NCBI GenBank assembly: GCA_019115945.1
Contig: DXCO01000030.1
Span: 1 to 62,797 of the forward strand
Direction of reading: 5' to 3'
DNA: 62,797 nucleotides
Origin: Candidatus Borkfalkia excrementavium
GTDB taxonomy: Bacteria > Bacillota > Clostridia > Christensenellales > Borkfalkiaceae
The notes under the pieces are model-generated. The model was not told the DNA's origin, did no database searches, and saw only the letters and a program-made list of their open reading frames with translations. How positions within the stretch are numbered: position 1 is the first letter of the stretch; each line of letters begins with the position of its first letter. Position numbers and translations under genes: made by a program. Below, piece after piece: positions 46,847-56,354 of the stretch.

Positions 46847-49039
46847 ATGATTATTAAGGAAAGGAAAAGTTTTTCAGAAAAAATGAGGCATTTTTTGGGC
46901 CGGTATTCCAAGTTCGCAAAGGCGGCTTTCATACTCGTGCTCGCGTTTTTCGTCCTGTGCGCCTGCACGATCGGCGGTTTCGGTACCCCCGGCAAGGCCA
47001 TGCGCATCACGCCGGACGACGAGGTGGTTTTTTATCTGAAGTATAACGGTTCTTCAAAAGGAGATTATCTCGGCCAGATCTATCTGAATATCGGTTCCGT
47101 CTATACGGACGCGGGGCAGAATGCCCAAATCACCTTTAACTATGCTTCCGTGCCGGGGTCTTCTTCCTCTTCGATCAACTGGTCTTCCTCGAACAGGATC
47201 GGCAGCCGCACGGTCGGCAACGTCTATTCTGCGGACGGAGAGGGCGTTTCGGGCGCAAATTACAACTGGCTGAAATTCCGCGATCTGACCGTCAGAGAGG
47301 GCAATCGCGACCCCAATCCGCTCGAAACGAATTATAAACTCATCCGCCTCACCGTCGATACGGAAATGCTCATCAACGAAGTGATCTTTGTCGACGTCGA
47401 CGGAGACCGCATTCCCGCCTACGTCACAAGGGAGGGCGCCAAGTCCGCCGCAAGCAGTTGGAACAGCCTTCTCGACGACGCATTCCGTCACAACGAGAAC
47501 TATACGCCTGACGTCGTCAATATTCTGGACGCGCAGGACAGCCTCCGCTACGGCGAGACGACCTATACGAATTTCACGCAGGACGAAGCGTATTCGCTCA
47601 TGCAAATCGACAACGTGTTCCTCGGCGGAGAGGTATACGAAGAGAGTTCCTATCCCATCGACGCCGATTCCGGATCGCTTGCGACGCTGTTCCTCATGCT
47701 CGGCACCCTGGTTTTCGGCAAGAGTCTGTTCGGCCTTCGCATCGTGCCCGTGATCTTTACCGCGGCGCTCGTCGCCGTCGCGTATCTTTTTGCGAAGAGA
47801 CTGTTTAAGAGCGACGGCTTCGGCTTCCTGTTTGCCTGCCTGTTCGCGGGCGGCGGCATCGCCCTCACGGCGGGGCGGCTGGGGCTGGCCATTCCGCTTT
47901 TCGCATTCTTCACCGTGTTGTCCTATTACCTGATGTATCGGTTCTACGAACAGGGCATCTCCTCCGAAAAACCCGTAAAATCGGCGCTGAACGTGCTGAT
48001 CTCCGGCCTGAGTTTCGCGTTTGCGTTCGCGATCGATGCCAAGGCGGTCATCGCCGCGATCGGGATCGTCGTGCTGTTCGTGCTCGGCGCCGTGCGCCAG
48101 CACAGAGCGCATGCGGCGGCGGCGCGCGCCGTCCGTAAAGAGATGAGCGACAAAAACGCAGTCGAAACGTCCGAAGAAAGAATGCAGGCCAACATCGACG
48201 CCTGCGAGGAAAGAGAGGCGGCCCTTTTCTCCGAATACGCATATAAAAACAGACTGATCTATCTGTTTTTTATCGTGGCGTTCGTCGTGGGCACGCTGCT
48301 CGTGACCGTTCTTTCCGCGCTGCCCTCTTACTTCAGTTACGTTAAATTTTACGAAGCGGATCCGGAAAATCCCGCGCTCGGCCTGTTTGCGCTGATCGGG
48401 CGTCACCTCAAAGACAATTTCACCGTCGGAAACCTTACGGAATTTACGGCCGCAAATGCGTCCAACGCCTTCGGTTGGCTCATCGCCCTCAAGGGCGCGA
48501 CGCTCTGGTCCGCCTCCGAGGGGAGCACGTATATCGCCATGAACGCGCAGATGAACCCCGTTCTGATGCTCGTTTCGCTGATCGGCCTGCTGTTTATGAC
48601 AACCTACGCGGTGCTGTATTTTGTCACGGGCGGCAAAAAGGGCCCGTATGCCACCGAGCATTCGGGGCGCATACTCAACGCTTATCTCGTCATGGCGCTC
48701 GGCCTGCTGTCTTCTTTGCTGGCGTTTGCCTTTGCGGGGGATACCGGCGCGGCTTCGGGTATGCTCTTCAACGTGTTCTATATCGGCTTTATCCCGCTGG
48801 CGTTTTATACCGCTTTCGTGCATGACAAGAGCGGCAGCGACCCGGCGGGCGGCAAAAATGCCGTGGCTGCCGTGAAACTGAATACGACGATGAAAGTGCT
48901 CATCATCGTGTGCGCGGTTGCCGCCGCAGTCTTTGTTTTAACGCTCGCAATGCAGTTCTGTATTCCGCTCAACGCGACGGCCGCGAAGTATTGCTTCGGC
49001 TGGACGACGTTCGTGAACAACGGCTATTACAGGATCTGA
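46847..49039 (+). CDS. PMT/GT39-like multi-pass membrane glycosyltransferase with extracellular N-terminal domain
   Basis: 730 aa. A first membrane segment (about 24-42) is followed by an extracellular region of about 230 residues rich in Ser/Thr/Asn with beta-sandwich character (VVFYLKYNGSSKGDYLGQIY), then about ten membrane segments. Motifs such as DEAYSLMQIDNVFLGG and the final TTFVNNGYYRI recall dolichyl-phosphate-mannose-type (GT39/PMT) enzymes, which glycosylate proteins from lipid-linked sugars outside the membrane. The assignment is by topology and weak motifs only. A charged loop lies at about 455-500. Weak ribosome binding site; the ATG at 46847 is the first after the promoter. Confidence 0.62.
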   Translation: MIIKERKSFSEKMRHFLGRYSKFAKAAFILVLAFFVLCACTIGGFGTPGKAMRITPDDEVVFYLKYNGSSKGDYLGQIYLNIGSVYTDAGQNAQITFNYASVPGSSSSSINWSSSNRIGSRTVGNVYSADGEGVSGANYNWLKFRDLTVREGNRDPNPLETNYKLIRLTVDTEMLINEVIFVDVDGDRIPAYVTREGAKSAASSWNSLLDDAFRHNENYTPDVVNILDAQDSLRYGETTYTNFTQDEAYSLMQIDNVFLGGEVYEESSYPIDADSGSLATLFLMLGTLVFGKSLFGLRIVPVIFTAALVAVAYLFAKRLFKSDGFGFLFACLFAGGGIALTAGRLGLAIPLFAFFTVLSYYLMYRFYEQGISSEKPVKSALNVLISGLSFAFAFAIDAKAVIAAIGIVVLFVLGAVRQHRAHAAAARAVRKEMSDKNAVETSEERMQANIDACEEREAALFSEYAYKNRLIYLFFIVAFVVGTLLVTVLSALPSYFSYVKFYEADPENPALGLFALIGRHLKDNFTVGNLTEFTAANASNAFGWLIALKGATLWSASEGSTYIAMNAQMNPVLMLVSLIGLLFMTTYAVLYFVTGGKKGPYATEHSGRILNAYLVMALGLLSSLLAFAFAGDTGAASGMLFNVFYIGFIPLAFYTAFVHDKSGSDPAGGKNAVAAVKLNTTMKVLIIVCAVAAAVFVLTLAMQFCIPLNATAAKYCFGWTTFVNNGYYRI

Positions 49040-49054
49040 TCGTTCTGAAAAAAT

Positions 49055-49075
49055 CCGCTTTTAAGCGGTTTTTTT
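49055..49075 (+). terminator. terminator of the PMT-like gene
   Basis: CCGCTT/AAGCGG around TT, followed by seven T residues. Confidence 0.85.
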
Positions 49076-49102
49076 CATTTATTCGGAAAGAGAGGGAGAA
49101 TT

Positions 49103-50617
49103 ATGCTGTCAAAAGTGATCAGTTTCGCGCTGGCGGGGCTGGAAGGCGTTCCCGTGGAAGTGGAGGTCGACATCAACAACGGGATCCCTTCCTACGAATT
49201 GGTGGGGCTCGGAGATACCGCCGTAAAGGAGAGCAAAGAACGCGTGCGCTCCGCACTCAAAAACAGCGGCAGAAAATTTCCGCCGCAGAAGATCACCGTC
49301 AACCTTGCCCCCGCAGATTTGAAAAAGGAAGGATCCTGTTTCGATCTTGCGATCGCCGTGGGGATTCTGAAAGCGACGGAGCAACTTGTCGGCGCCGATT
49401 GCTCGGGCACGGTGTTTTTGGGCGAACTCGCTCTGGACGGGAGCCTCCGCCCCGTCGCGGGGATCCTTCCCATCATCGTGTCGGCGAAAGCGGCGGGTTA
49501 CGGAAAATTCGTCATTCCCGCGGCCAATGCAAAAGAGGCGGCATATATCGAAGGCGCAGAGACCTTCGCGCTGAAAAATCTGACGGAAGTGATCGATCAT
49601 CTGAGCGGCCTTGCGCCCGCGCGCCCCGTCGCCGCGGCAAAGTACGAGAGCGGCCGTTCGGAATACGCGGACGATCTGAAATATGTCCGCGGTCAGGCGG
49701 CGGCAAAACGCGCGCTCGAAGTCGCGGTCAGCGGCGGGCACAACATCCTGTTTGTCGGGCCGCCCGGAACGGGCAAGACCATGCTGGCGCGCTGTATTCC
49801 CACCATTATGCCGGATATGACCTTCGACGAGGCGCTCGAGGTCACGAAGATCCATTCGGTCGCGGGTATTCTGGGCGGGAACGGCATCGTCACGCTTCGG
49901 CCGTTCCGCAGTCCGCATCATACGGCCACGACCGCTTCCCTCTGCGGGGGCGGCAACCGCTGGATCCGGCCGGGCGAGATCAGTCTGGCGCACCGCGGCG
50001 TGCTCTTTCTCGACGAAATGCCCGAATATCACCGCTCTGTCCTCGAGGCGCTCCGTCAGCCCCTTGAAGACGGCGAGATCACCGTTACCCGAGCGGGCGG
50101 CGCGGTTACGTTCCCCGCAAATTTCATGCTCTGTGCGAGCATGAATCCCTGCCCGTGCGGCAATTACGGCTCTGCGGACAAGGTGTGTACCTGCACCCCC
50201 GCCGCGATCCAGAAATACCGTTCCCGCGTGAGCGGGCCGCTGCTCGACCGCATCGATCTGCAGGTCGAAGTGGACTCCGTCGGATACGACGACCTTGCGA
50301 GCGCTTCGGAAGAGGAAAGTTCGGCGGAAGTAAAAAAGCGCGTGGAGCGTACCCGCCGCATACAGAGGACCCGTTTCGGCGACGCGCGCACGAACGCGGA
50401 TATGGGCGAGGGAGAGATCCGGCAATTCTGCGCCCTCGGCCGCGAGAGCGAAAACATCCTGAAAATGTCTTTCGAAAGACTGAAACTTTCCGCCCGCGCC
50501 AGGTCGCGCATCCTGAAAGTGGCGCGTACCGTCGCGGATATGGACCTGTCCGAAGACATTCGCCCCGAACACGTGCTCGAAGCGGTTTCGTACAGAAAAT
50601 ACGACAATTTCGGCTGA
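49103..50617 (+). CDS. comM: ComM/YifB family Mg-chelatase-like AAA+ ATPase
   Basis: 504-aa protein: N-terminal Lon-protease-like fold domain (about 1-165), central AAA+ core with Walker A GPPGTGKT (219-226), HRGVLFLDEMPEYHRS as Walker B, and a C-terminal lid. In Vibrio and others ComM is a branch-migration helicase for natural transformation; in Firmicutes the role is less clear, but the pairing with dprA fits. GAGGGAG precedes the ATG. Forms a run comM-dprA-topA. Confidence 0.94.
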   Translation: MLSKVISFALAGLEGVPVEVEVDINNGIPSYELVGLGDTAVKESKERVRSALKNSGRKFPPQKITVNLAPADLKKEGSCFDLAIAVGILKATEQLVGADCSGTVFLGELALDGSLRPVAGILPIIVSAKAAGYGKFVIPAANAKEAAYIEGAETFALKNLTEVIDHLSGLAPARPVAAAKYESGRSEYADDLKYVRGQAAAKRALEVAVSGGHNILFVGPPGTGKTMLARCIPTIMPDMTFDEALEVTKIHSVAGILGGNGIVTLRPFRSPHHTATTASLCGGGNRWIRPGEISLAHRGVLFLDEMPEYHRSVLEALRQPLEDGEITVTRAGGAVTFPANFMLCASMNPCPCGNYGSADKVCTCTPAAIQKYRSRVSGPLLDRIDLQVEVDSVGYDDLASASEEESSAEVKKRVERTRRIQRTRFGDARTNADMGEGEIRQFCALGRESENILKMSFERLKLSARARSRILKVARTVADMDLSEDIRPEHVLEAVSYRKYDNFG

Positions 50618-50709
50618 TCCGTTCTACGCCTGCCGATTGCGGGTGACGGAAAAGGGTTGGGGCATCGCCCTGACAAAATATTTGCCGAAAAGGCAAAAGA
50701 GAGGGAACT

Positions 50710-51786
50710 ATGCGGTTTACGAAAGAAGAAAAATCGCTCGTCTGGCTGGACAGTTTCGGGCTCGAATACGCGCGGAAAGCGGCGTTCATGAAAATTTCGG
50801 AAAATATCGCCGAAACGGTTTCCGGCTTTGCCGATTTCCGCGAAAAGATCGCGTCGGCGGTCGGAGAGGAAGACTGTGCTAAACTGGAGGCGGCGCGCAC
50901 GCCGGAATATCTGTCCGACCTGTTTTCGCGCTATTCCGCCCGCGGGATCCTGCCCGTGACCTGGTATTCCGACCTGTATCCCGAAGCGTTGAAAGAGATC
51001 GACAATCCTCCCTTCGTGCTGTATTGCAAGGGGAATGCGGAACTTTTGAAAGAACGTAAATTTTCCGTCGTCGGTTCGCGCAGGACGCTGCCGCACATTC
51101 TGAAAGAGACGGAATCCTTTTCGGAAGCGCTGAGCGAATATTTCGTCATCGTCACCGGCCTTGCGGACGGCGGAGATACCGCCGCGGCGACGGGCGCGCT
51201 GGAGAGCGGCCGCATCATTTCCGTGCTTGCATTCGGGTTCGATCACGTTTACCCCGAATGTAACCGCGGCCTTTTGGAAAAAATCGAAGAAAAAGGGCTG
51301 GCGGTCACGGAATATATCCCCTCCGTCGCGCCGAAAAAACATCTGTTTCCCGAACGCAACAGGATCATTGCGGGGCTGTCCGAAGGCCTGCTCGTGGTAT
51401 CGGGCGGTAAAAAGAGCGGCACGCGGATCACGGCGGATTTTGCCTACAATTTCGGGCGCGACGTGTTCGCGTTTCCTTATTCTATAGGCACCGCGTCGGG
51501 AGAAGGGTGCAACCATATTATAAAAGAATACGCAAAATTGACCGATAATTTAGTTGACATTACCTCCGCTTTTGGTATAAACTTGACCGAAAAGGAAGAA
51601 ATTTCTCTCACCTCGGCAGAGCGCGCCGTGCTGGAAGCGCTGGCGGAAGGGGAGCGTCATATTTCCGAAATCGCCGCAAAGACGGGGCTGAAGCCGTACG
51701 AACTGCCGCCCCTTCTGACCTTGTTGGAGATGAAAAAACTTGCGTCTCCCTGCGGCGGCAACCGCTGGTCCGCCCTGAAAAGATAG
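50710..51786 (+). CDS. dprA: DNA-processing protein DprA
   Basis: Loads RecA on incoming single-stranded DNA in transformation. Rossmann-like core with FSVVGSRRTLPHI, IVTGLADGGDTAAATGAL, LLVVSGGKKSGTRITADFA, and a C-terminal winged-helix-like tail (about 300-358). 358 aa. Its glycine-rich loop reads GLADGGDTAAA where homologues usually have GLARGIDxxAH; the His is missing. ATG at 50710 behind AGAGAGGG. Confidence 0.93.
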   Translation: MRFTKEEKSLVWLDSFGLEYARKAAFMKISENIAETVSGFADFREKIASAVGEEDCAKLEAARTPEYLSDLFSRYSARGILPVTWYSDLYPEALKEIDNPPFVLYCKGNAELLKERKFSVVGSRRTLPHILKETESFSEALSEYFVIVTGLADGGDTAAATGALESGRIISVLAFGFDHVYPECNRGLLEKIEEKGLAVTEYIPSVAPKKHLFPERNRIIAGLSEGLLVVSGGKKSGTRITADFAYNFGRDVFAFPYSIGTASGEGCNHIIKEYAKLTDNLVDITSAFGINLTEKEEISLTSAERAVLEALAEGERHISEIAAKTGLKPYELPPLLTLLEMKKLASPCGGNRWSALKR

Positions 51787-51845
51787 GGGCGGGCGGCGCT
51801 CAGTATGAAAAGACTTGCCCGCTTTTGCGGGGCGAAAAGGGAATT

Positions 51846-54179
51846 ATGGATCTGATCATCGTAGAATCGCCTTCCAAGGCGAAAACAATCTCGAAATATC
51901 TCAAAGGAAAATACCGCGTAGACGCATCGGGCGGGCACGTGTGCGACCTCCCCGAAAAGCGGCTGGGTGTGGATATCGAACACAATTTTGAACCCACTTA
52001 CACCATCACGCCTGAAAAAAAGGCGGTCATCAAGCGGCTGGAAGGGGAAGTCGCCAAGGCGGACAACGTATATCTCGCGACCGACCCGGACCGCGAAGGA
52101 GAGGCGATCTCCTGGCACCTTCAGAACGTGCTCAAACTCAAAGAGGGGAAAAACCGGATCGAGTTCAACGAAATATCCCCCGCGGCCGTCACGAACGCGC
52201 TGAAAAACCCGCGCGAGATCAATTATAATCTCGTCGACGCGCAGCAGGCCCGCAGAGTACTCGACAGGCTGGTCGGTTACAAACTTTCTCCGCTTCTTTG
52301 CAAGCGCATCCGGTCCGGTTTGTCCGCGGGGCGCGTGCAGTCGGTCGCGCTTCGCCTGATCGTAGACAGAGAGCGCGAAATCCAGGCGTTCGTGCCGGAA
52401 GAATACTGGAATATCAATGCGGAATTGCAGGACAAGCCCAAGGCGTATTCTCCGTTCAAGGCGCTGCTCGGCGAACGGGCGGGCAAAAAATACAAGCCCT
52501 CCGATAAGGAAGAGGCGGACGAAGTGCTGCGCGCGATCGAGGGGAACCCCTTCATCGTCAAAGACGTCAAAAAGAGCCTTGCCAAATCGCATGCGCCCGC
52601 TCCGTTTACCACGAGCACCCTGCAGCAGGACGCATCCAATAAATTCGGCATGACCTCGCCCGAAGTCATGCTCGTGGCCCAGCACCTTTACGAGGGCGTC
52701 GATACGGAGACGGAAGGGCACATCGCGCTCGTCACGTATATCCGTACAGATTCGGTGCGTGTATCCGCCGAAGCGCAGGCGAAGGCGCGCGAATTCATTG
52801 CGGAAAAATACGGCAGAGAGTACGTTCCCGAAAAACCGAACTTTTATAAATCGAAAAAGGACGCGCAGGACGCCCACGAATGTATCCGCCCGATCGACCT
52901 TGCGCGCACGCCGGAAAGCCTGAAAGGCTCGTTGGACAAAAAGCATTACAACGTCTATAAGATCATATACGAGCGCTTTATCGCGTCGCAGATGAGCGAA
53001 GCGCAGTACAACAGCGTGCAGATCAAGATCGAAAACAGCGGCTACGGTTTCAAGGCGAGCGGCAAAACGCTTAAATTCCCCGGATTTACCGCCGTCTATC
53101 AGGAGACGAAGAAGGAAAGCGAGGAAGAGGCGGAAAACGCAAAACTTCTCCCCGATCTTCAAAAGGGGGAAGAGGTCGACCTCGTGCGCATGCTGCCCGA
53201 GCAGAAATTCACGAAGCCTCCCCTGCGCTATACGGACGCTTCGCTGGTCAAGGCGATGGAGGAAAAGGGGATCGGCCGCCCTTCGACGTACGCTTCCATC
53301 ATCTCCGTTCTGACAAAGAGAAAATATGTCACCAAAGACGGGAAATACATGGTCCCCACCGAGGTCGCCTATAAAATGACCGATCTTCTGTTAAAGTATT
53401 TCACCGACGTCATGGACGTGGGATTTACCGCGAAGATGGAGGACCAGTTGGACAATATCGAGGAGGGCGGCACCGACTGGCATAAGATCGTATCCGATTT
53501 TTATCCGCCTTTTGCGGAAAAACTCGTTTTTGCCGCGAACGACGGCGACGAACCCACGGATATCCTCTGCGAAAAATGCGGCCATCCGATGGTAAGGAAG
53601 AGCGGCCGTTACGGAAAGTATCTTGCCTGCTCCAACTATCCCGCCTGCTCCAATATCAAAAGCGAAGGCGCGGAGATTTCCGCGACCAAGTGCCCCAAGT
53701 GCGGCGCGAATATGGTGGTCAAAAGCGGAAAATACGGAAAATTCCTCGCCTGTCCCAATTATCCGGAATGTTCCACGATCCTGCCTTTCGAGAGCGAGCC
53801 TTCCGACGTTCCCTGCCCCAAATGCGGCGAGATGATGATCTACCGTACGGGCAAATACGGAAAATATCTGAGTTGCCCCAAATGCGGCACCAACAAGCGC
53901 ATTACCGAACTCGCGGGCACCTGCCCCGTGTGCGGCGCGGCGACCGAACGCATGAAGAGCAAGGCGGGCAAGATCTATTACAGTTGTTCCAATTATCCCC
54001 GCTGCAAATTTATGAGTTGGGATCTTCCCACCGGCGAAAAGTGCCCCAAGTGCGGCAAATATCTCGTCAAAAAGGGCAAGATCATCAAGTGTTCCTCCTG
54101 CGACTACTCTGTGGAGACGGCGGAAAAAGAGGAGGGGGAGAAAACCGCCGAAAACGGAGGCGGGGCGTCAAAAGAATAA
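51846..54179 (+). CDS. topA: DNA topoisomerase I
   Basis: Type IA topoisomerase relaxing negative supercoils. TOPRIM domain at the start (MDLIIVESPSKAKTI; DPDREGEAI), active-site Tyr298 in TYIRTDS, then the toroidal core. The C-terminal part carries five four-cysteine zinc-ribbon modules in a row (from about residue 575 to 765), the first four of the GKYLACSNYPxC type. 777 aa. ATG 51846 behind AAGGGA. Last gene of the comM-dprA-topA run; followed by the heat-shock promoter of trmFO. Confidence 0.97.
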   Translation: MDLIIVESPSKAKTISKYLKGKYRVDASGGHVCDLPEKRLGVDIEHNFEPTYTITPEKKAVIKRLEGEVAKADNVYLATDPDREGEAISWHLQNVLKLKEGKNRIEFNEISPAAVTNALKNPREINYNLVDAQQARRVLDRLVGYKLSPLLCKRIRSGLSAGRVQSVALRLIVDREREIQAFVPEEYWNINAELQDKPKAYSPFKALLGERAGKKYKPSDKEEADEVLRAIEGNPFIVKDVKKSLAKSHAPAPFTTSTLQQDASNKFGMTSPEVMLVAQHLYEGVDTETEGHIALVTYIRTDSVRVSAEAQAKAREFIAEKYGREYVPEKPNFYKSKKDAQDAHECIRPIDLARTPESLKGSLDKKHYNVYKIIYERFIASQMSEAQYNSVQIKIENSGYGFKASGKTLKFPGFTAVYQETKKESEEEAENAKLLPDLQKGEEVDLVRMLPEQKFTKPPLRYTDASLVKAMEEKGIGRPSTYASIISVLTKRKYVTKDGKYMVPTEVAYKMTDLLLKYFTDVMDVGFTAKMEDQLDNIEEGGTDWHKIVSDFYPPFAEKLVFAANDGDEPTDILCEKCGHPMVRKSGRYGKYLACSNYPACSNIKSEGAEISATKCPKCGANMVVKSGKYGKFLACPNYPECSTILPFESEPSDVPCPKCGEMMIYRTGKYGKYLSCPKCGTNKRITELAGTCPVCGAATERMKSKAGKIYYSCSNYPRCKFMSWDLPTGEKCPKCGKYLVKKGKIIKCSSCDYSVETAEKEEGEKTAENGGGASKE

Positions 54180-54217
54180 AGTTGCGTAAAAATTTTTGCG
54201 GTGCGGCTAAAAAATCC

Positions 54218-54276
54218 TTGACAGCGGCCGCGCCGCATATTATAATAAATTAGCACTTGTGATATTCGAGTGCTAA
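54218..54276 (+). promoter_or_regulatory. trmFO-hslVU promoter with CIRCE operator
   Basis: Perfect TTGACA (54218-54223), 17-bp spacer, perfect TATAAT (54241-54246). Overlapping the start site is TTAGCACTT-N9-GAGTGCTAA (54250-54276), one mismatch to the CIRCE consensus bound by HrcA. Confidence 0.93.
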
Positions 54277-54318
54277 CATTTATACCGAAAGAGTGCCAAA
54301 AAGCGAAAAGGGGCGCAT

Positions 54319-55650
54319 ATGCCGAAAGAAAAAGATGATGTGATCGTGCGCGTGATCGGCGCGGGACTGGCGGGTTGCGAGGCCGCGCATTTTCTTGCAA
54401 AGCACGGCATAAAAGTTCGCCTGTCGGACATCAAACCGAAAAAATTCACGCCCGCCCATTCGGAGCGGAATTTTGCGGAACTCGTGTGCAGCAATTCATT
54501 GAAGAGCAACGATGTTTACGGCAACGCCTGCGGTCTTCTGAAAGAGGAGATGCGTCTTTTCGGATCTCTCGTGATCTCGGCGGCGGACAGCGCAAAGGTG
54601 CCCGCCGGCGGCGCTCTCGCGGTCGACAGGGCCGCGTTTTCGGAAAAGATCACGAAAACTCTGCTCGATGATCCGAATATCGAGATCGTTTCGGAAGAGG
54701 CGGAGGATCTGCCCTGCGAAGGGTATGCGATCATAGCGACGGGACCGCTTACGACGGAGAAACTTGCGGAAAAACTTTCCGCCCGTTTCGGCGGGAACCT
54801 GTATTTTTACGACGCCGCGGCGCCCATCGTTTCCGCATCGAGCATCGATACCGGACACACATTTGCCGCCGACCGCTACGGAAAGGGAGAGGGAGACTAT
54901 CTCAACTGCCCCATGAACAAAGAGGAGTACGAGGCGTTTGTTTCGGCGCTTCTTTCCGCCGAGCGCGCGGTCGTCAGAGAGTTCGACAAGCGCGACGTGT
55001 TCGACGGATGCATGCCCGTCGAAGTGATGGCGGCGCGCGGGCCGGATACATTGCGTTTCGGCATGCTCAAGCCCGTGGGATTATACGATAAAGACGGCAA
55101 AAGGCCCTATGCCGTTTTGCAACTTCGCAAGGAAAATTGCGAGGGGAGCGCATATAATCTGGTCGGCTGTCAGACAAATCTGAAATTTGCCGAGCAGAAG
55201 CGGGTTTTTTCCATCGTTCCCGCATTGAAAAACGCGGAGTTTTTGCGCTACGGGGTCATGCACCGCAATACCTATCTCGATTCGCCGAAGATCCTTTCGG
55301 AAGATTACAGCCTGAAAGAGAACGGCAAAATCTTTTTCGCGGGGCAGATCACGGGCGTGGAAGGGTACGTGGAAAGCGCTGCGAGCGGCCTGTATGCGGC
55401 CGTCTGCTGCGCGCTGAAGATCGCGGGCGAAAAGAGCCTTGCGGCGGACGTGCGCACGGTGATGGGCGCGTTGGCGCGGCACGTTTGTACGGAAAGCGCC
55501 GATTTTCAGCCGATGAACGCCAATTACGGGATCCTGCGGCCGCCCGAGCGGGAAATCAGAGACAAGGCCGCAAAAAAACGGGCCTTTGCGGAGCGCTCTT
55601 TAGAGATCACGAAAAGCCTGAAAGACAGCGTGGAAAAAGCGCTGTGCTGA
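54319..55650 (+). CDS. trmFO: methylenetetrahydrofolate--tRNA-(uracil-54) methyltransferase TrmFO
   Basis: FAD and folate-dependent enzyme making m5U54 (ribothymidine) in the tRNA T-loop. VIGAGLAGCEAAHFL at the start binds FAD; FAELVCSNSLKSND and LNCPMNKEEYE are family signatures, and Cys near the start of SNSLK region takes part in catalysis in homologues. 443 aa. ATG 54319 behind AAAAGGGG. It leads the hslVU operon under CIRCE control, as trmFO (gid) precedes codV-clpQY in Bacillus; the xerC/codV gene is missing here. Confidence 0.96.
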   Translation: MPKEKDDVIVRVIGAGLAGCEAAHFLAKHGIKVRLSDIKPKKFTPAHSERNFAELVCSNSLKSNDVYGNACGLLKEEMRLFGSLVISAADSAKVPAGGALAVDRAAFSEKITKTLLDDPNIEIVSEEAEDLPCEGYAIIATGPLTTEKLAEKLSARFGGNLYFYDAAAPIVSASSIDTGHTFAADRYGKGEGDYLNCPMNKEEYEAFVSALLSAERAVVREFDKRDVFDGCMPVEVMAARGPDTLRFGMLKPVGLYDKDGKRPYAVLQLRKENCEGSAYNLVGCQTNLKFAEQKRVFSIVPALKNAEFLRYGVMHRNTYLDSPKILSEDYSLKENGKIFFAGQITGVEGYVESAASGLYAAVCCALKIAGEKSLAADVRTVMGALARHVCTESADFQPMNANYGILRPPEREIRDKAAKKRAFAERSLEITKSLKDSVEKALC

Positions 55651-55683
55651 CAGCGGGCGCATCGGAAAGAGCGTGAAAGAGGC

Positions 55684-55715
55684 CGCGCAAAAACGCGGGC
55701 CCGCGCTTTTGCGCG
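55684..55715. repeat. 32-nt near-perfect GC-rich palindrome between trmFO and hslV
   Basis: 55684-55699 and 55700-55715 are reverse complements with one mismatch and no spacer. There is no T run, so it may stabilise or process the operon mRNA rather than end it. Confidence 0.6.
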
Positions 55716-55749
55716 AAGGGCCGAAAAAATGAAAATGGAGGAGAACAGT

Positions 55750-56286
55750 ATGCCTGAATTCAGAGGTACAACCATATGCGCCGTCAAAAGGGGCGGCAAA
55801 ACGGCGATCGCCGGCGACGGTCAGGTCACCATGGGCGAATCGGTCGTATTCAAAAACAACGCGGTAAAGGTACGCCGCATTTTCGGCGGAAACGTCGTGC
55901 TCGGTTTTGCGGGAAGCGTTTCCGACGCATTTTCCCTGTCCGAACGGTTCGAAGGGATGCTCAATAAATTTTCCGGCAATCTCATGCGTTCGGCGGTGGA
56001 ACTTGCCGAACTTTGGAGAAACGACAAGATGGTCAGAAAACTCGACGCCCTGATGATCGTCGCGGACAAGGATCAACTTCTCATCATCAGCGGCAACGGC
56101 GAAGTCATCGAGCCGGACGGCGGCGTCTGCGCCATCGGCAGCGGCGGAAATTACGCGCTTGCGGCGGCGCGCGCCCTTGCACAGGAAACGGATTATTCCG
56201 CGGAAGAAATCGCCTATAAGGCGCTCAAGATCGCCAGCGAGATCTGCGTTTATACGAACGACCACATAACGGTCGAATGCGTCTGA
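55750..56286 (+). CDS. hslV: ATP-dependent protease proteolytic subunit HslV (ClpQ)
   Basis: 178-aa N-terminal-nucleophile hydrolase forming the double-ring core of the HslUV protease. Thr7 in [20 protein letters not shown] is the expected nucleophile after removal of six residues, as in the T-type homologues; the substrate-channel block [16 protein letters not shown] is present. GGAGGAGA precedes the ATG. Followed by hslU 68 bp later; heat-shock regulated with it. Confidence 0.96.
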   Translation: MPEFRGTTICAVKRGGKTAIAGDGQVTMGESVVFKNNAVKVRRIFGGNVVLGFAGSVSDAFSLSERFEGMLNKFSGNLMRSAVELAELWRNDKMVRKLDALMIVADKDQLLIISGNGEVIEPDGGVCAIGSGGNYALAAARALAQETDYSAEEIAYKALKIASEICVYTNDHITVECV

Positions 56287-56354
56287 TCATCCGGATGGGG
56301 CGGATCTTGCCGGAAAGGCGGCCCTTCCGCCCGGAAAGGAAACAAGGAGGAACT

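Noticed and set aside
47054-48823. 589-codon leftward open frame opposite the PMT-like gene
   Set aside because: Antisense shadow rich in R/G/E/H without membrane or domain features; the plus-strand frame has a promoter, membrane topology and terminator.
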